Assembly: GCA_903632075.3 (NCBI GenBank)
Contig: CAHIKZ030000058.1
Coordinates: 6,992,501-7,056,500 of the forward strand
Source of the DNA: Acanthosepion pharaonis
Lineage: Eukaryota; Mollusca; Cephalopoda; Sepiida; Sepiidae
Direction of reading: 5' to 3'
Length of the DNA: 64,000 nucleotides
A model generated the notes under the pieces. It saw only the letters and a program-made list of their open reading frames with translations, did no database searches and was not told where the DNA came from. The position numbers and the translations under genes were made by a program. Shown here piece after piece: positions 41,084 through 50,060 of this stretch; the first letter of the stretch is position 1; every line of letters starts with the position of its first letter.

Positions 41084-41085
<2 letters not shown>
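40700..41085 (+). pseudogene. Tc1-like transposase N-terminal (HTH) remnant
   Basis: One frame: RERIIQIFSISIHTLVSIFK, RPIRRTMNKFKQRGNSKEKN (first HTH and linker). A second frame: VKRSIRKDPTQFIRRLTHGRGISPMTV, SVKKDMKMKSYVKSVRHLRRLERA (second HTH and the KMKSYV motif that precedes the catalytic domain in Tc1-like elements). One or two frameshifts; the DDE domain is absent. Ends at an (AT)n tract. Confidence 0.75.

Positions 41086-41088
<3 letters not shown>

Positions 41089-41131
<43 letters not shown>
41089..41131. repeat. (AT)n microsatellite
   Basis: About 21 units. Confidence 0.96.
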
Positions 41132-41134
<3 letters not shown>

Positions 41135-41402
41135 AACTTTATTTCAATACTTCATGAGCTTCCAATCCTTAGCTATGATTAATTAATGATGGACATGTCA
41201 TTTTCGTTTATGATCGATTTCCTCACGATTCTTCTGTTAAAACTGGAGAAAAACTTTACGTACTTATTGCTCAATGTAGAGTCCAATACGGTTATAAAAA
41301 CCTCGGAGAATGCCATTAAGATATCTTTAATCATTTCTAAGATACAGTTTAGAGATTAATCTAACAACTGAACAATTTTGCTGTTACACGATTTAATTTG
41401 GG

Positions 41403-41475
41403 CACCCCGAGGCGGTGTGACGGTTAGCAAGCTTGTTTCGCTAGAACAATTACGACTGAGCAGTGTAAGCTTGGA
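41403..41475 (+). repeat. tRNA-like SINE head
   Basis: GAGGCGGTGTGACGGTTAGC, TTGTTTCGCTAGAACAATTACG and a decayed B box. Sister of 34,190-34,292 (minus). Confidence 0.55.
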
Positions 41476-41510
41476 AAATCCTTACACGATTTAATTTTAC
41501 CGTTAAACCA

Positions 41511-41517
<7 letters not shown>

Positions 41518-41561
<44 letters not shown>
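41518..41561. repeat. (AT)n microsatellite
   Basis: About 22 units. Confidence 0.96.
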
Positions 41562-41564
<3 letters not shown>

Positions 41565-41719
41565 GAACAGGAGGATATATAATCAGGTGTTCTTATTGAT
41601 ATTTTTTATTCTAATTTTTACAAAACAGCGCTCAGTGTAAATTTACACAGCATAAATATTATAAATTAACTGATTTAAAATAGGCTTTTTTCGCTACACA
41701 GTAATAGCCATGTTTCAAA

Positions 41720-41900
41720 AATGGAAGCTAAAAACTTTAAATTTAATTATATAATTAAATTAAAAGCATTAGTTCCGTTTCATCTTCAAGCGAATATTGG
41801 AATAACAGTTGTGGTAGCGTGTTCATTTTTATTAACTATTGTAGTATCAATTATGAGTTACGTTCGAAAAAGTTTAGGCAGGGTAGTGGTGTATTTTTCA
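41720..41900 (+). repeat. family J repeat fragment
   Basis: GTTCCGTTTCATCTTCAAGCGAA, TTGGAATAAC and the surrounding AAATTTAATTAT blocks match 7560-7640. Third copy of the family that forms the large hairpin at 43.5 kb. Confidence 0.5.
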
Positions 41901-42540
41901 ACGAATTCTGACATCCGTTAAATGCATGTCGTCTGGGGTTTATTATTATTATTATTATTATTAACGGCAAAAAGTTTTTCGACATTTTTTTCTTCCTTGT
42001 ATATACTTAAAGATTCTTTCTAGGGATGTTTAAAGGGTTAGAATACATTTTATTTAACTACAATTTTAAACTATTTTTACTATTTATTACTAATAGACTA
42101 TATTTCATTTTAAAAACAAGTAAATGTAATAGAATTACTTACATTATTTAAATTTCTTTTTCCATATCAAATATAAGTATGTATATTACCAGCTTCCATT
42201 TTTTAATTTTATTTTTAAATATTATTTAAGGAAAATTTTTGACAATGACGGCAAAAATAGCTATTTCATTTCTCTGATTAAGTAAATTTTTATTTTTTAT
42301 AAACTTAGTAATATATAGTTTCTCATGTATGCACGAAGGACATGGGTCATTTAATGACCTACATATTCTAGCTTTTCTTATTAATTTCTATTTTACTGTA
42401 GGTGTTTTATTGGATTCTTTTAAGTGCCAGAAATACTTTTTTCGACGTAGGTCCGATTGATGTCGGAGGTTGTATTTTTCTTTAATAAGATGTCTAGAAT
42501 ATTCGGGCTATTAGGCAAAAATAAAATACCCTTTCAAAAA
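41901..42540. other. no supported gene; (TTA)n at 41,941-41,962
   Basis: AT-rich with one short trinucleotide run; no gene recognised. Confidence 0.45.
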
Positions 42541-42625
42541 AATAAACGGCGCGTCTACTCAGATATAAGTATCCATTAAAATAACGTTTAAAGTGATAAA
42601 AATATGATAAAAAATAATCATTATT
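42541..42625. repeat. family H repeat end
   Basis: GCGTCTACTCAGATATAAGTATCC and ATTAAAATAACGTTTAAAGTG, the outer arm of family H. Confidence 0.6.
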
Positions 42626-42652
42626 TCTTTAGAAATATTAATTAAGTACATT

Positions 42653-42656
<4 letters not shown>

Positions 42657-42710
<54 letters not shown>
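42657..42710. repeat. (CA)n(AT)n microsatellite
   Basis: CA units pass into AT units. Confidence 0.96.
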
Positions 42711-42720
42711 TACATGATTT

Positions 42721-42900
42721 ACACTTGGATCATTGTTTTTATTTTATCTTGCTGTCATCATCACGGCGTTTCGGCCGTTGTTATCTCGGACCTTCCTCAG
42801 GTCCTTGTTGATGCGGATAATGTTCAGAGAATTTAAAACGGAGTACTTTCGAACTGAATACTTTAATTAATCATCGTGGTTAGATTGTTCTTATCTCCTT
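42721..42900 (-). repeat. family F repeat with hammerhead-like core
   Basis: Minus strand: CTGAGGA (42,794-42,800), one unpaired A, GGTC/GGCC stem II, GAAA (42,769-42,772), ACG/CGT stem III but G at the cleavage position, which a hammerhead does not accept. Core boxes intact, cleavage site decayed. Confidence 0.55.
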
Positions 42901-42921
42901 GGTCATGACTAGACACACACA

Positions 42922-43075
42922 AATATATATATATATATATATATGTAGCGAGAGAGAGAGAGAGAGAGAGAGAAGGGGAGAGAGAAGTGGAGAGAGAGAG
43001 AAGGGGAGAGAGAAGTGGAGAGAGAGAGAGAAGTGGAGAGAGAGAGAGAAGTGGAGAGAGAGAGGTGGATACAGG
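42922..43075. repeat. (AT)n then (GA)n with higher-order AGTGGAGAGAG units
   Basis: GA runs are punctuated by about five AAGTGG or AAGGGG units spaced roughly 16-30 bp, a partly higher-order repeat. The 123-codon frame here is an artefact. Confidence 0.93.
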
Positions 43076-43207
43076 AGGATGGAGAGAGAGGGGGAATTAT
43101 CTCAATTCTGTAAAAATAAGAAGTGGAGCAGAATTGGTTTAGGGAGAGAGGTTAATGTGGAAGAAATATTTTTCTACATAAAAGCCGCTTATATCGCTGA
43201 ATTTTAC

Positions 43208-43208
<1 letters not shown>

Positions 43209-43263
<55 letters not shown>

Positions 43264-43345
43264 TAGATAGAGCAGAGAGAGAGAGAGAGAGGGAGAGGGA
43301 GAGATAGAGAGGGAGGGAGAGACGGAAGGAGAGAGAGAACGAAGA
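43209..43345. repeat. (AT)n(AGAT)n(GA)n compound microsatellite
   Basis: AT, short GATA, then GA with GGGA interruptions. Confidence 0.95.
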
Positions 43346-43445
43346 GTTCGGAAAAAAGAAAGATAAACAGCATTAGGAAAAGAGAAAGTTAGATGAAAGG
43401 GAGGAAGGTCTGAGAGAGTTGTGTATCACATAATTTGATTTCTAC

Positions 43446-43449
<4 letters not shown>

Positions 43450-43493
<44 letters not shown>
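43450..43493. repeat. (AT)n microsatellite
   Basis: About 22 units; left border of the family J hairpin copy. Confidence 0.96.
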
Positions 43494-43496
<3 letters not shown>

Positions 43497-43850
43497 TAAA
43501 TAATCCAAAAGTTATTTAGTATTTTGTTATTATTTTAAAAAATATTGCTCAATACAAAAGTAGAGCATAAATATAATTATTTATTTAAAAATAGGATTCC
43601 AACGCTACATAAGAGTTATCATGTTTCAAAACAAGAGTTGAAAACTTCAATATAATTATTTGAATTAAACTGAATTAAAGTACTAAGCTCTGTTCCATTT
43701 TTAAGCGAAATTTTTTTTTGAATTTCGCTTGAAGATGGAACAGAGCTTAGTACTTTAATTCAATTTAATTCAAATAATTATATTGGAGGTTTTGGCTCTT
43801 GTTTTGAAACATGAGACCTCTTATGTAGCGTTGAATCATATTTTTAAATA

Positions 43851-43856
<6 letters not shown>
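43494..43856. repeat. family J inverted dimer, about 140 bp arms
   Basis: Left arm 43,572-43,717 and right arm 43,721-43,856 are inverse complements with few differences (AGCTCTGTTCCAT... and ...ATGGAACAGAGCT). The apex is an AAGCGAAATT(T)nGAATTTCGCTT fold. The single-arm copy at 7441-7680 continues past this point, so the fold marks a truncated copy joined to its inverse. (AT)n lies on both sides. Confidence 0.87.

Positions 43857-43907
<51 letters not shown>
43857..43907. repeat. (AT)n microsatellite
   Basis: About 25 units between two inverted-dimer repeats. Confidence 0.97.
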
Positions 43908-43910
<3 letters not shown>

Positions 43911-44110
43911 GGACACTGAAGTCAACCCCCGGCGATGACAGCATATTTCATGCTTATATACAATCGTCAGCTCATTGCGTTTACGCATGAATCAGTCTGG
44001 TACCGTTGGCTGTTGACATCAATGTTTACTTTTATATTTACCTATACTCTAACCCTGATACTGAGCACTTTAACTCATAAATATACCATATCTTAAAACC
44101 ATATTTTATC

Positions 44111-44117
<7 letters not shown>
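43908..44117. repeat. family D inverted dimer, diverged
   Basis: Left minus-strand copy: CTGACGA (43,964-43,970) and GAAAT (GAAA 43,946-43,949), then TGACTTCAGTGTCC. Right plus-strand copy: CGCATGAATCAGTCTGG, GTTGACATCAATGTTTAC, then CTCTAACCCTGATACTGAGCAC. The two copies meet head to head at their ribozyme-like ends, as at 27.1 kb. Confidence 0.65.

Positions 44118-44151
<34 letters not shown>
44118..44151. repeat. (AT)n microsatellite
   Basis: About 17 units. Confidence 0.95.
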
Positions 44152-44155
<4 letters not shown>

Positions 44156-44269
44156 ATTAGTCATATATAATTTATTAATCGATATATATATGTGTACAGT
44201 GTATATAGGCATTTATTTTGTTCTATAAAGGTTAATGCATATTCTTTAAACACATAGCTATGGTAAGTA

Positions 44270-44700
44270 ACCACCATTTAATATGCAAACTTCCCTTTCA
44301 CCTATGTGCTCTGTCACTCCTGGATTCGGTTCTGATCGTTGTTCTTCGTAATTTCCCGTCCGTTGGAGCTCCTTATAATTTTTGTCTTTTCGATCTCTCT
44401 CTCCTAATTCCTGTTCTGCCAACCATTTACACATGTTCGTTATTCGCTACTTTCCTCTTTTCCTTTTGCTTCCATATCCTGTGTCTGTTAAATTTTCAAA
44501 CTACTCTATACTCGTTACATGCTCGAGAAATTTCATATGACACCATTTTGGTTCTATAGAATTAGTATCCTTTTATGTTTCCATTTCCATAAAACTTCGT
44601 CTTTGCACTATATATTCTGTTCATGTCTTCTTCAAGAGACAATCCACCATTCACCGTCACATAGGAGGAGCTGTTCTCATAAAACACGCAAACGAACACA
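44270..44700 (-). mobile_element. RTE-like LINE 3' fragment, decayed
   Basis: Minus strand shows a degraded RKRQLKFLGH region, DMEAKGKEES for the TGRIEGKRDRG block, then NGWQNRN for KWMAEQGLGE and YKELQRTGNYEEQ for LLRATKDRELW. Stops in every frame; identified by block order only. Confidence 0.52.
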
Positions 44701-44922
44701 AATGGATAATGTTTTATTCAATGGAAGATATATGTAGATTTTCTATTGAATAGAACAAAATATATCTATTGAACCTTTTAGTAAATTTCTGTTGTTGTCT
44801 AATTAAATACTTTAATTTAATTACTCGTTTAATTCGACAGTTAAAAGGTTCAACAGACATTCTTTGTTCAATTCATTAGAACCTGTTTAAATGAAAGATT
44901 GCTGTTTCACTATACTTTCTTG

Positions 44923-44925
<3 letters not shown>

Positions 44926-44970
<45 letters not shown>
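44926..44970. repeat. (AT)n microsatellite
   Basis: About 22 units, flush with the next hairpin. Confidence 0.96.
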
Positions 44971-44972
<2 letters not shown>

Positions 44973-45142
44973 ATGCATGTTTCATTAAATAATATAGACA
45001 AGTTTTCTCTATTTATTTTATGTAAATTCCTTTCATATAGTCTGATAAGGTCAATAACATCATCATTGAAAAACGAAAGAAAATCACCATACTGATACAT
45101 ATTTTTTAATTCTATCTATATTATTTAATGAAACATGCATCA
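44971..45142. repeat. 172 bp inverted-repeat element (TGATGCATGTTTCATT termini)
   Basis: TGATGCATGTTTCATTAAAT starting at 44,971 and its complement ending at 45,142 form about 28 bp arms including AATAATATAGA. A third related end (ATTATTTAATGAAACATACATCA) lies at 45,487-45,509. Confidence 0.7.
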
Positions 45143-45190
45143 ATGAAAAAATGCTGCCTAAATACACACAACACACACACACACAGACCC

Positions 45191-45192
<2 letters not shown>

Positions 45193-45226
<34 letters not shown>
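45193..45226. repeat. (AT)n microsatellite
   Basis: About 17 units, left border of a family A copy. Confidence 0.95.
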
Positions 45227-45229
<3 letters not shown>

Positions 45230-45455
45230 GAAAAATATATACGGAAAAAATAAACAAAAATCCTTATATACAATTATGCTGTTTTAATGTTGATATGTCA
45301 ACGTCGGACGTTTCAGTCTAATAAACCATCTTCAGGAAAAAGACGATGTACATAAGAATAAGACTTATCCAAACAGATAACTGAAAGTTTTATAAGATCA
45401 GCGCTCCGTTTAAAACATAGTCACGTTGTCGTCACGTGGGCGACGCTGTGAAATA
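45227..45455 (-). mobile_element. family A element, second copy lacking the right arm
   Basis: Starts GAAGAAAAATATATACGG and carries AATTATGCTGTTTTAATG and GTCGTCACGTGGGCGACG as in 21,823-22,170. An internal deletion removes about 60 bp after the hammerhead-like core. The element ends in AT-rich sequence without the inverted right arm. Confidence 0.8.
45295..45336 (-). ncRNA. hammerhead-like motif, second family A copy
   Basis: Minus strand: CTGAAGA (45,329-45,335), GGTTT/AGACT stem II, GAAA (45,311-45,314), ACGT/CCG/ACGT stem III, cleavage UU ending at 45,300, then GACAT. Stem I is reduced to about two pairs by the adjacent deletion. Changes relative to the 21.9 kb copy keep stem II pairable through G-U. 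Confidence 0.55.
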
Positions 45456-45506
45456 TATATATAAGAAATAGAAAAACTTGTCTATATTATTTAATGAAAC
45501 ATACAT

Positions 45507-45510
<4 letters not shown>

Positions 45511-45561
<51 letters not shown>
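45511..45561. repeat. (AT)n microsatellite
   Basis: About 25 units followed by a short GATA run. Confidence 0.96.
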
Positions 45562-45564
<3 letters not shown>

Positions 45565-45639
45565 ATAGATAGATAGATTAGGTGTGTGCAAGATTTCGCA
45601 AAGACCAATTTTGAGATAATTAGACACTGAATTTTTAAA

Positions 45640-45690
45640 ATGCTAAGTCCCCTCAGGGGGTAGGCGATCATGACTCTCCACTGTCTCTTT
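45640..45690 (-). mobile_element. RTE-like LINE extreme 3' end
   Basis: Minus strand AGAGACAGTGGAGAGTCATGATCGCCTACC matches the tail of the copies at 49,290 and 61,390 (GAGAGCCATGATCGCC). Only about 50 bp remain. Confidence 0.5.
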
Positions 45691-46994
45691 TATTTAATAT
45701 ATGGCATTTGCCATGAATTCTTGGGACATTTAGTAGTTTCACACTTTCTTTTCCATGGTTTTATATTCAGTTTTCTGTTTGTTAGACTAGCTACTGCCCA
45801 GGGCTTCTACCCTGCTATTTAACCCATATCCGAGTGAAAAATAAATTCAAGGGCATTAGTTCGAAAGAATGTTGAACTGTGACTCTTTGTACGCTTACTC
45901 CAGTTTTCTCGCCATTAAATGTGACACTGCTCGCGATTTCCAGATTGTGCTGAGCGTTCATTAGAACTTGAAAAAATTATTCATTATAGAATTTTTGCCT
46001 CTATGTTATAATGTCATGGTCAACATATCTTGTCCTTCACCAATAATACCTATAGAAATAATAAATCGCTTTCTAAATATTTTTAGAGTTTAAAAGATGA
46101 TAATAAAACTCCTAAGGTGAAATATAAAATTTAAAAAATGGTAAGGACATGTAGATCCTTATATGAACCTTGTTTTCTGTGTTTACCTGAAAAACTGGAA
46201 ATTATCAGGTTCTTTTATTAAAGCAAAGATCCGAATTAACGGGAAATTGTAAACACAGTCTACCTCTTACTTTACAATTTAGTTTGAATATTTTTTCATA
46301 GTTTTTAGTTGTACTGTGTTGCACCATATATGGCTTACCTTCTCTTTTTTTTTTTGGTTGATTCATTTGGGTTTAATTTATATCTCTATGGATCTCCTGG
46401 TAGGATTTGTTGATATTATTATCATCTTATATGGATGATATTTATTTAACGGTTGCATATTATTTACCAAATAATTCTATATGTTTAGATTATTTACTAG
46501 TTTCTTAAAGAGGCCTCTTATTTATAAACTACAAAAAAAATCATGTAGGAAATTCACAAAGCATATAATGGTTGGGCATTCGATTAAATTACATCTCTAC
46601 CGCAGTGCATTTATTTCTTAGGAGAGTTGACTGTTTGGCATCTGTACATTTTATGTAACCATCTGTAACAGTTTTTAAGTTAATGTCTGACTGCTGTTAG
46701 ATGCCAACTCCTGGTCATAACACATTTCTAAGATAATATTTTCCATGTTTCCTTTTACGCTCAGTTTGAATTTAACGTAGGTCATATTCGATTGGTTGAT
46801 CTGAGTAAAGCCTTCAAGCCTTATATATATTTTTAAAGAGATTGTATTTTGCTTTTGAAAACCAAATTAATATTTCACTCGTAAGTAATTTACAATCACC
46901 TGAGGAGACGCATTGTTATACGTTGAAATACGACTGCAGTTGTGTAGCGATTCTTACATGTTTTCGTTGTAATATCCTAAAATAAACAAAAGAA
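45691..46994. other. no assignable gene; open minus-strand stretches
   Basis: Several 30-50 codon minus-strand stretches stay open (near 46,840-46,690, 46,340-46,210 and 46,000-45,830), but I recognise no domain. A faint hammerhead-like core on + sits at 46,900-46,928: CTGAGGA, GACG/CGTT stem, GAAAT. Confidence 0.35.
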
Positions 46995-47060
46995 TATATA
47001 TATATGTGTGTGTGTGTGTGTGTCTGTGTGTGTGTGTGTGTGTGCGTGCGTGTGTGTGTT
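46995..47060. repeat. (GT)n microsatellite, interrupted
   Basis: GT units with CT and GC interruptions. Confidence 0.95.
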
Positions 47061-47454
47061 GTCTGTATTAAAGGTGATATATACTTAAATACAACGTACA
47101 TACTCGAATGAAGTACACTCACAAGTAAATACATCAAGGATGTACGTATATGATCAACCACACATACACCCTCACCCAGATACGTACACATATATTCTTA
47201 AAAATAAGATCTTTATCGTGTACATATTGGTTGCTAGCTGTTAGACTGACTGAAATCCCAATGCACCAAGCAGACAGCGAACTAAAACACAAATATATGA
47301 AACGAGGCGAAAGGTAGATGGTATATTCATGTAATTGATTACCACTAACGAATAAAATCGATATCTGATCAACTTTCCGTTATGGAAGCCTCGTGAGATG
47401 GCGTAGAGTCAAAACCGTTGGGGTGAAGACTGAGTGGTCAGAATCTTTCACTCC
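47061..47454. other. no recognisable feature
   Basis: No gene or repeat identified. Confidence 0.35.
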
Positions 47455-47995
47455 AAACAAACATCCACACCCGGCCATTCATGAACACGGTCATTAAAAT
47501 ATGAACGCACCCACCCAAACATAGACATTTGCCAAAATATGAACACTTATCGAAATATCTCAGTACTTACCCAACCATTAGTACACGCATCCAGACATGA
47601 ACGCTTAACCAAATATGATTATATCTATCTAAATTTTAACAAACTCACCCAAATACGAACCGCCTGCCCAAATATGTACACACCCACCCAACCACGGACG
47701 CCTACCTAAATATGAACGCCTCCATCCAAATATGAACACTTGGCAAAATATGTAACCATCCACATAAATATGACTCCAATCGCACCACACCCAAATTTGA
47801 AAACATCAACTCAAATATGTAAACACTCACGAACGTAAACACATTCATCTAAACATGAACACGCCTACTCAAATATGAATGTGCCAACTGAAAGAAAAAC
47901 AGGTATCCAAATATGAACACTTTCCTAAACATGAAAAAAAAAAAAAAAACTAAACATGAACACGCCCACTCTAGCATGAATATACCCGTCACTTA
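47455..47995. repeat. ~20 bp minisatellite
   Basis: About 25 diverged units of the type CACCCAAATATGAACACG. It contains one 17 bp poly(A) run near 47,935 and is unrelated to the 23 bp array at 3.5-4.5 kb. Confidence 0.88.
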
Positions 47996-47999
47996 GAAT

Positions 48000-48150
48000 G
48001 ACGTTATATTTTTGTGGATACACAGGTTTGAGTAGACGCCATTGTTTTTAAAACAGTATGAAAAACAGGGCGTCTACTTAAACAACGAGAATTGAATGTT
48101 TAAAGTTGTAAAATATAACCTCGGATTAAAAATAAAATCCATTAATTTCC
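48000..48150. repeat. family H inverted repeat
   Basis: GTGGATACACAGGTTTGAGTAGACGCC and GGCGTCTACTTAAACAACG facing each other around TGTTTTTAAAACAGTATG. Confidence 0.62.
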
Positions 48151-48274
48151 CATAAGATACTCATGAATAATTGATTTTCTACGGTTTATGAACAGCTTGA
48201 AGATTATTTAAAACTAGAAAATATTTTTTACATTGTAAAAAATTTCAATGATAATAATGGTTCAGGTAAACAAA

Positions 48275-48400
48275 TTTTACTGATTAACTCATAGTTAGGT
48301 GAAAGAGATGGGTGCATACGTTCCCCAAGAGTATTTACGCGTAAGTGGACATAACGAAGCCAACATAACTGACTGTGAGTCATTCTCCATTACACCACAC
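48275..48400 (-). mobile_element. tRNA-derived SINE fragment next to a 5S-like sequence
   Basis: Minus strand: GTGTGGTGTAATGGAGAATG (A-box-like), TTATGTCCACTTACGCGTAA, ATACTCTTGGGGAACGTATG, matching the head and core of the SINEs at 5,878 and 57,184. The 5S-like sequence ends 12 bp upstream on the same strand. Confidence 0.6.
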
Positions 48401-48436
48401 GCATATTCACACTTACAGCACCTGGTATTCCCAAGC

Positions 48437-48449
48437 AGTCACACGTCCT
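48437..48449. repeat. target site duplication, left copy
   Basis: CAGTCACACGTCC; the partner CAGTCAATCATCT is at 48,812-48,824. Both derive from the 5S complement CAGTCACCCATCC, each with a few changes. Confidence 0.65.
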
Positions 48450-48811
48450 GGATATGACGATAAACTACATCCGCATCCTGGGTAAGACGATAAACTACGT
48501 TCAACAGCAAGGCCTCTGATCAGGAGGTTTTGAGAAGCGTGGAACCACCTCTTAATTGCTGGTTTTCCCAGGTCCACTCTGAACCGGGGTGGTAGCACCT
48601 GTTTGCGTCCCAGCTATGGATAAATAGTTAACCCCTAAACTGAGATCAAAACACTATGAAAGCGTAAAAATAGTTTTTAATAGCAGAAATACTTTGTAAA
48701 AAATTATTACCAGCAATAAATTTTTAAAAAAAATATTACCAGCATTAAAAATCTTGTCGGCATTAAATAATTCACTGAAGTTGATATGCCGTAAAATAAA
48801 CCAAACCAAAA
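48450..48811 (+). mobile_element. 362 bp retroposon, sister of the 24.4 kb element
   Basis: Same block order as 24,403-24,992: TATGACGATAAACTACATCC (duplicated here), AGCAAGGCC, TCTTAATTGCTG, GGGGTGGTAGCACCTGTTTG, CCCAGCTATGGATAAATAG, a short degenerate A-rich minisatellite, GTTGATATGCCGTAAAATAAACC. Shorter mainly because the minisatellite is contracted. Confidence 0.78.
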
Positions 48812-48954
48812 CAGTCAATCATCTAAGTAGTGAGCAGGCTCGACTTTGGTTAACTTCGGTGATTATACGACAACTGGTGTTTAAACGCCATGGGGCCGTA
48901 AACCTTACTGATGTATGAAAATCCAGCCAAACTCGAAACTCCTCAAATAAACAT

Positions 48955-48955
<1 letters not shown>

Positions 48956-49019
<64 letters not shown>
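48956..49019. repeat. (CA)n microsatellite
   Basis: About 32 pure units. Confidence 0.97.
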
Positions 49020-49020
<1 letters not shown>

Positions 49021-49259
49021 CCAAACAGGACGACAGACATCTACCAGCACAAATGAAAATAAAAATTCCCGATCTAAAAAGTGAGAGCAGATTGATGTGA
49101 ACAGCTAAAAGTGCAAAATGGACGCTTTCAAAGATCCGACATTAGATTTGTTTTTTGTTTTGTTTCTAAACACATCATTTAGGCCGGTCTCTACTATGGC
49201 ATTCTTCAGATGTACAATCAGTACTGAAACAGAATGACTCAATTTTTTTTTAATATAAG

Positions 49260-50060
49260 ATACTTCTTTTTCTATGTGCTGTGTCTCTTAAGGACGTTGG
49301 CGATCATGGCTCTCCACAATTTCTTGTCCATTGTAGCTCTTAATAACTTTTGTCGCTTTTGCCATCTCTCCTAAAACCTGCCTCGCCATCCATCTACTCA
49401 AGCTCACCAGGTAGTTTGTGTGTTGCTTTCCTTTGTCTCTCTTGCCTTCTATCTGTCATATGAATATCAAAATCTGAATCCCTCCTTCCCAGAAACACCA
49501 ATTGTCTCTTCCTTATGTTAAGTATAAGTGCCGTTTCTGTTGCCATTGTCTCTAGAACTTCGTCGTTACTTACATGTTTGGTCAGCATCTTTCTATAAAT
49601 CCACATATCTTTTGATTCAAGCCTCTTCTTGTTATATACCGTACCTATGAACACTAAGTGGTATATTCCAATCCTCATAAATACGTTGGACACTATGGCA
49701 AATGGGGAGTTATATGCTGTCTAAGCAGTCCACCACAAGCAGTGGTTTAGCTACTTCACGCCGCTGGCGAGTATTGTATTTTGTTGGTGTTACAAAGATT
49801 ACCATTTCATTTCCAACCTCCGTTTTGGTTATTCCTCATTCAGTAACCCTTTCTAGGTTACAACACTTCTTAATCTGTGAGAAGATTGTTCACCATTCAC
49901 TTGAAGACTGATACTACCAAGCAGATCAGTTCTCTTTTCTTTGTTTCTAATGATTTTTCTGTTTATTTGCTGAGCTTTTTGAAGGCATCTTTCGCTATCT
50001 CGTTGCACCTTTAGATTTCCATGTCTAAAGAAATAATTGACTTTTTTTATATTTATAATA
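49260..50060 (-). mobile_element. RTE-like LINE 3' fragment, about 800 bp
   Basis: Minus strand, in order: RCNEIAKDAFKKLSK (about 50,020), a decayed middle, SKDMWIYRKML (for AEMWFYRRML), HVSNDEVLETM, ILNIRKRQLVFLG, IEGKRDKGKQ-like and LSRWMARQVLGEMAKATK, then the GAGAGCCATGATCGCC tail near 49,290. The longest RTE copy here; several frameshifts. Confidence 0.78.

Larger units (their letters stand above)
48412..48903 (-). pseudogene. full-length 5S rRNA-like sequence split by a retroposon
   Basis: Minus strand 48,903-48,812: GTTTACGGCCCCATGGCG, then TCACCGAAGTTAACCAAAGTCGAGCC and CACTACTTAGATGATTGACTG. Minus strand 48,449-48,412: GGACGTGTGACTGCTTGGG, AATACCAGGTGCTGTAAG. Together they cover a complete 5S-like RNA (about 117 nt without the insert). 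The two internal ends share the 13 bp target duplication. Too mutated for a functional 5S gene. 5S identity is from knowledge of the conserved sequence. Confidence 0.75.

Noticed and set aside
45691..46994. degenerate transposase or PLE RT on the minus strand
   Set aside because: Open stretches exist, but none of the expected motifs could be placed.
48412..48903. functional 5S rRNA gene
   Set aside because: Interrupted by a 362 bp insertion and mutated at conserved positions.
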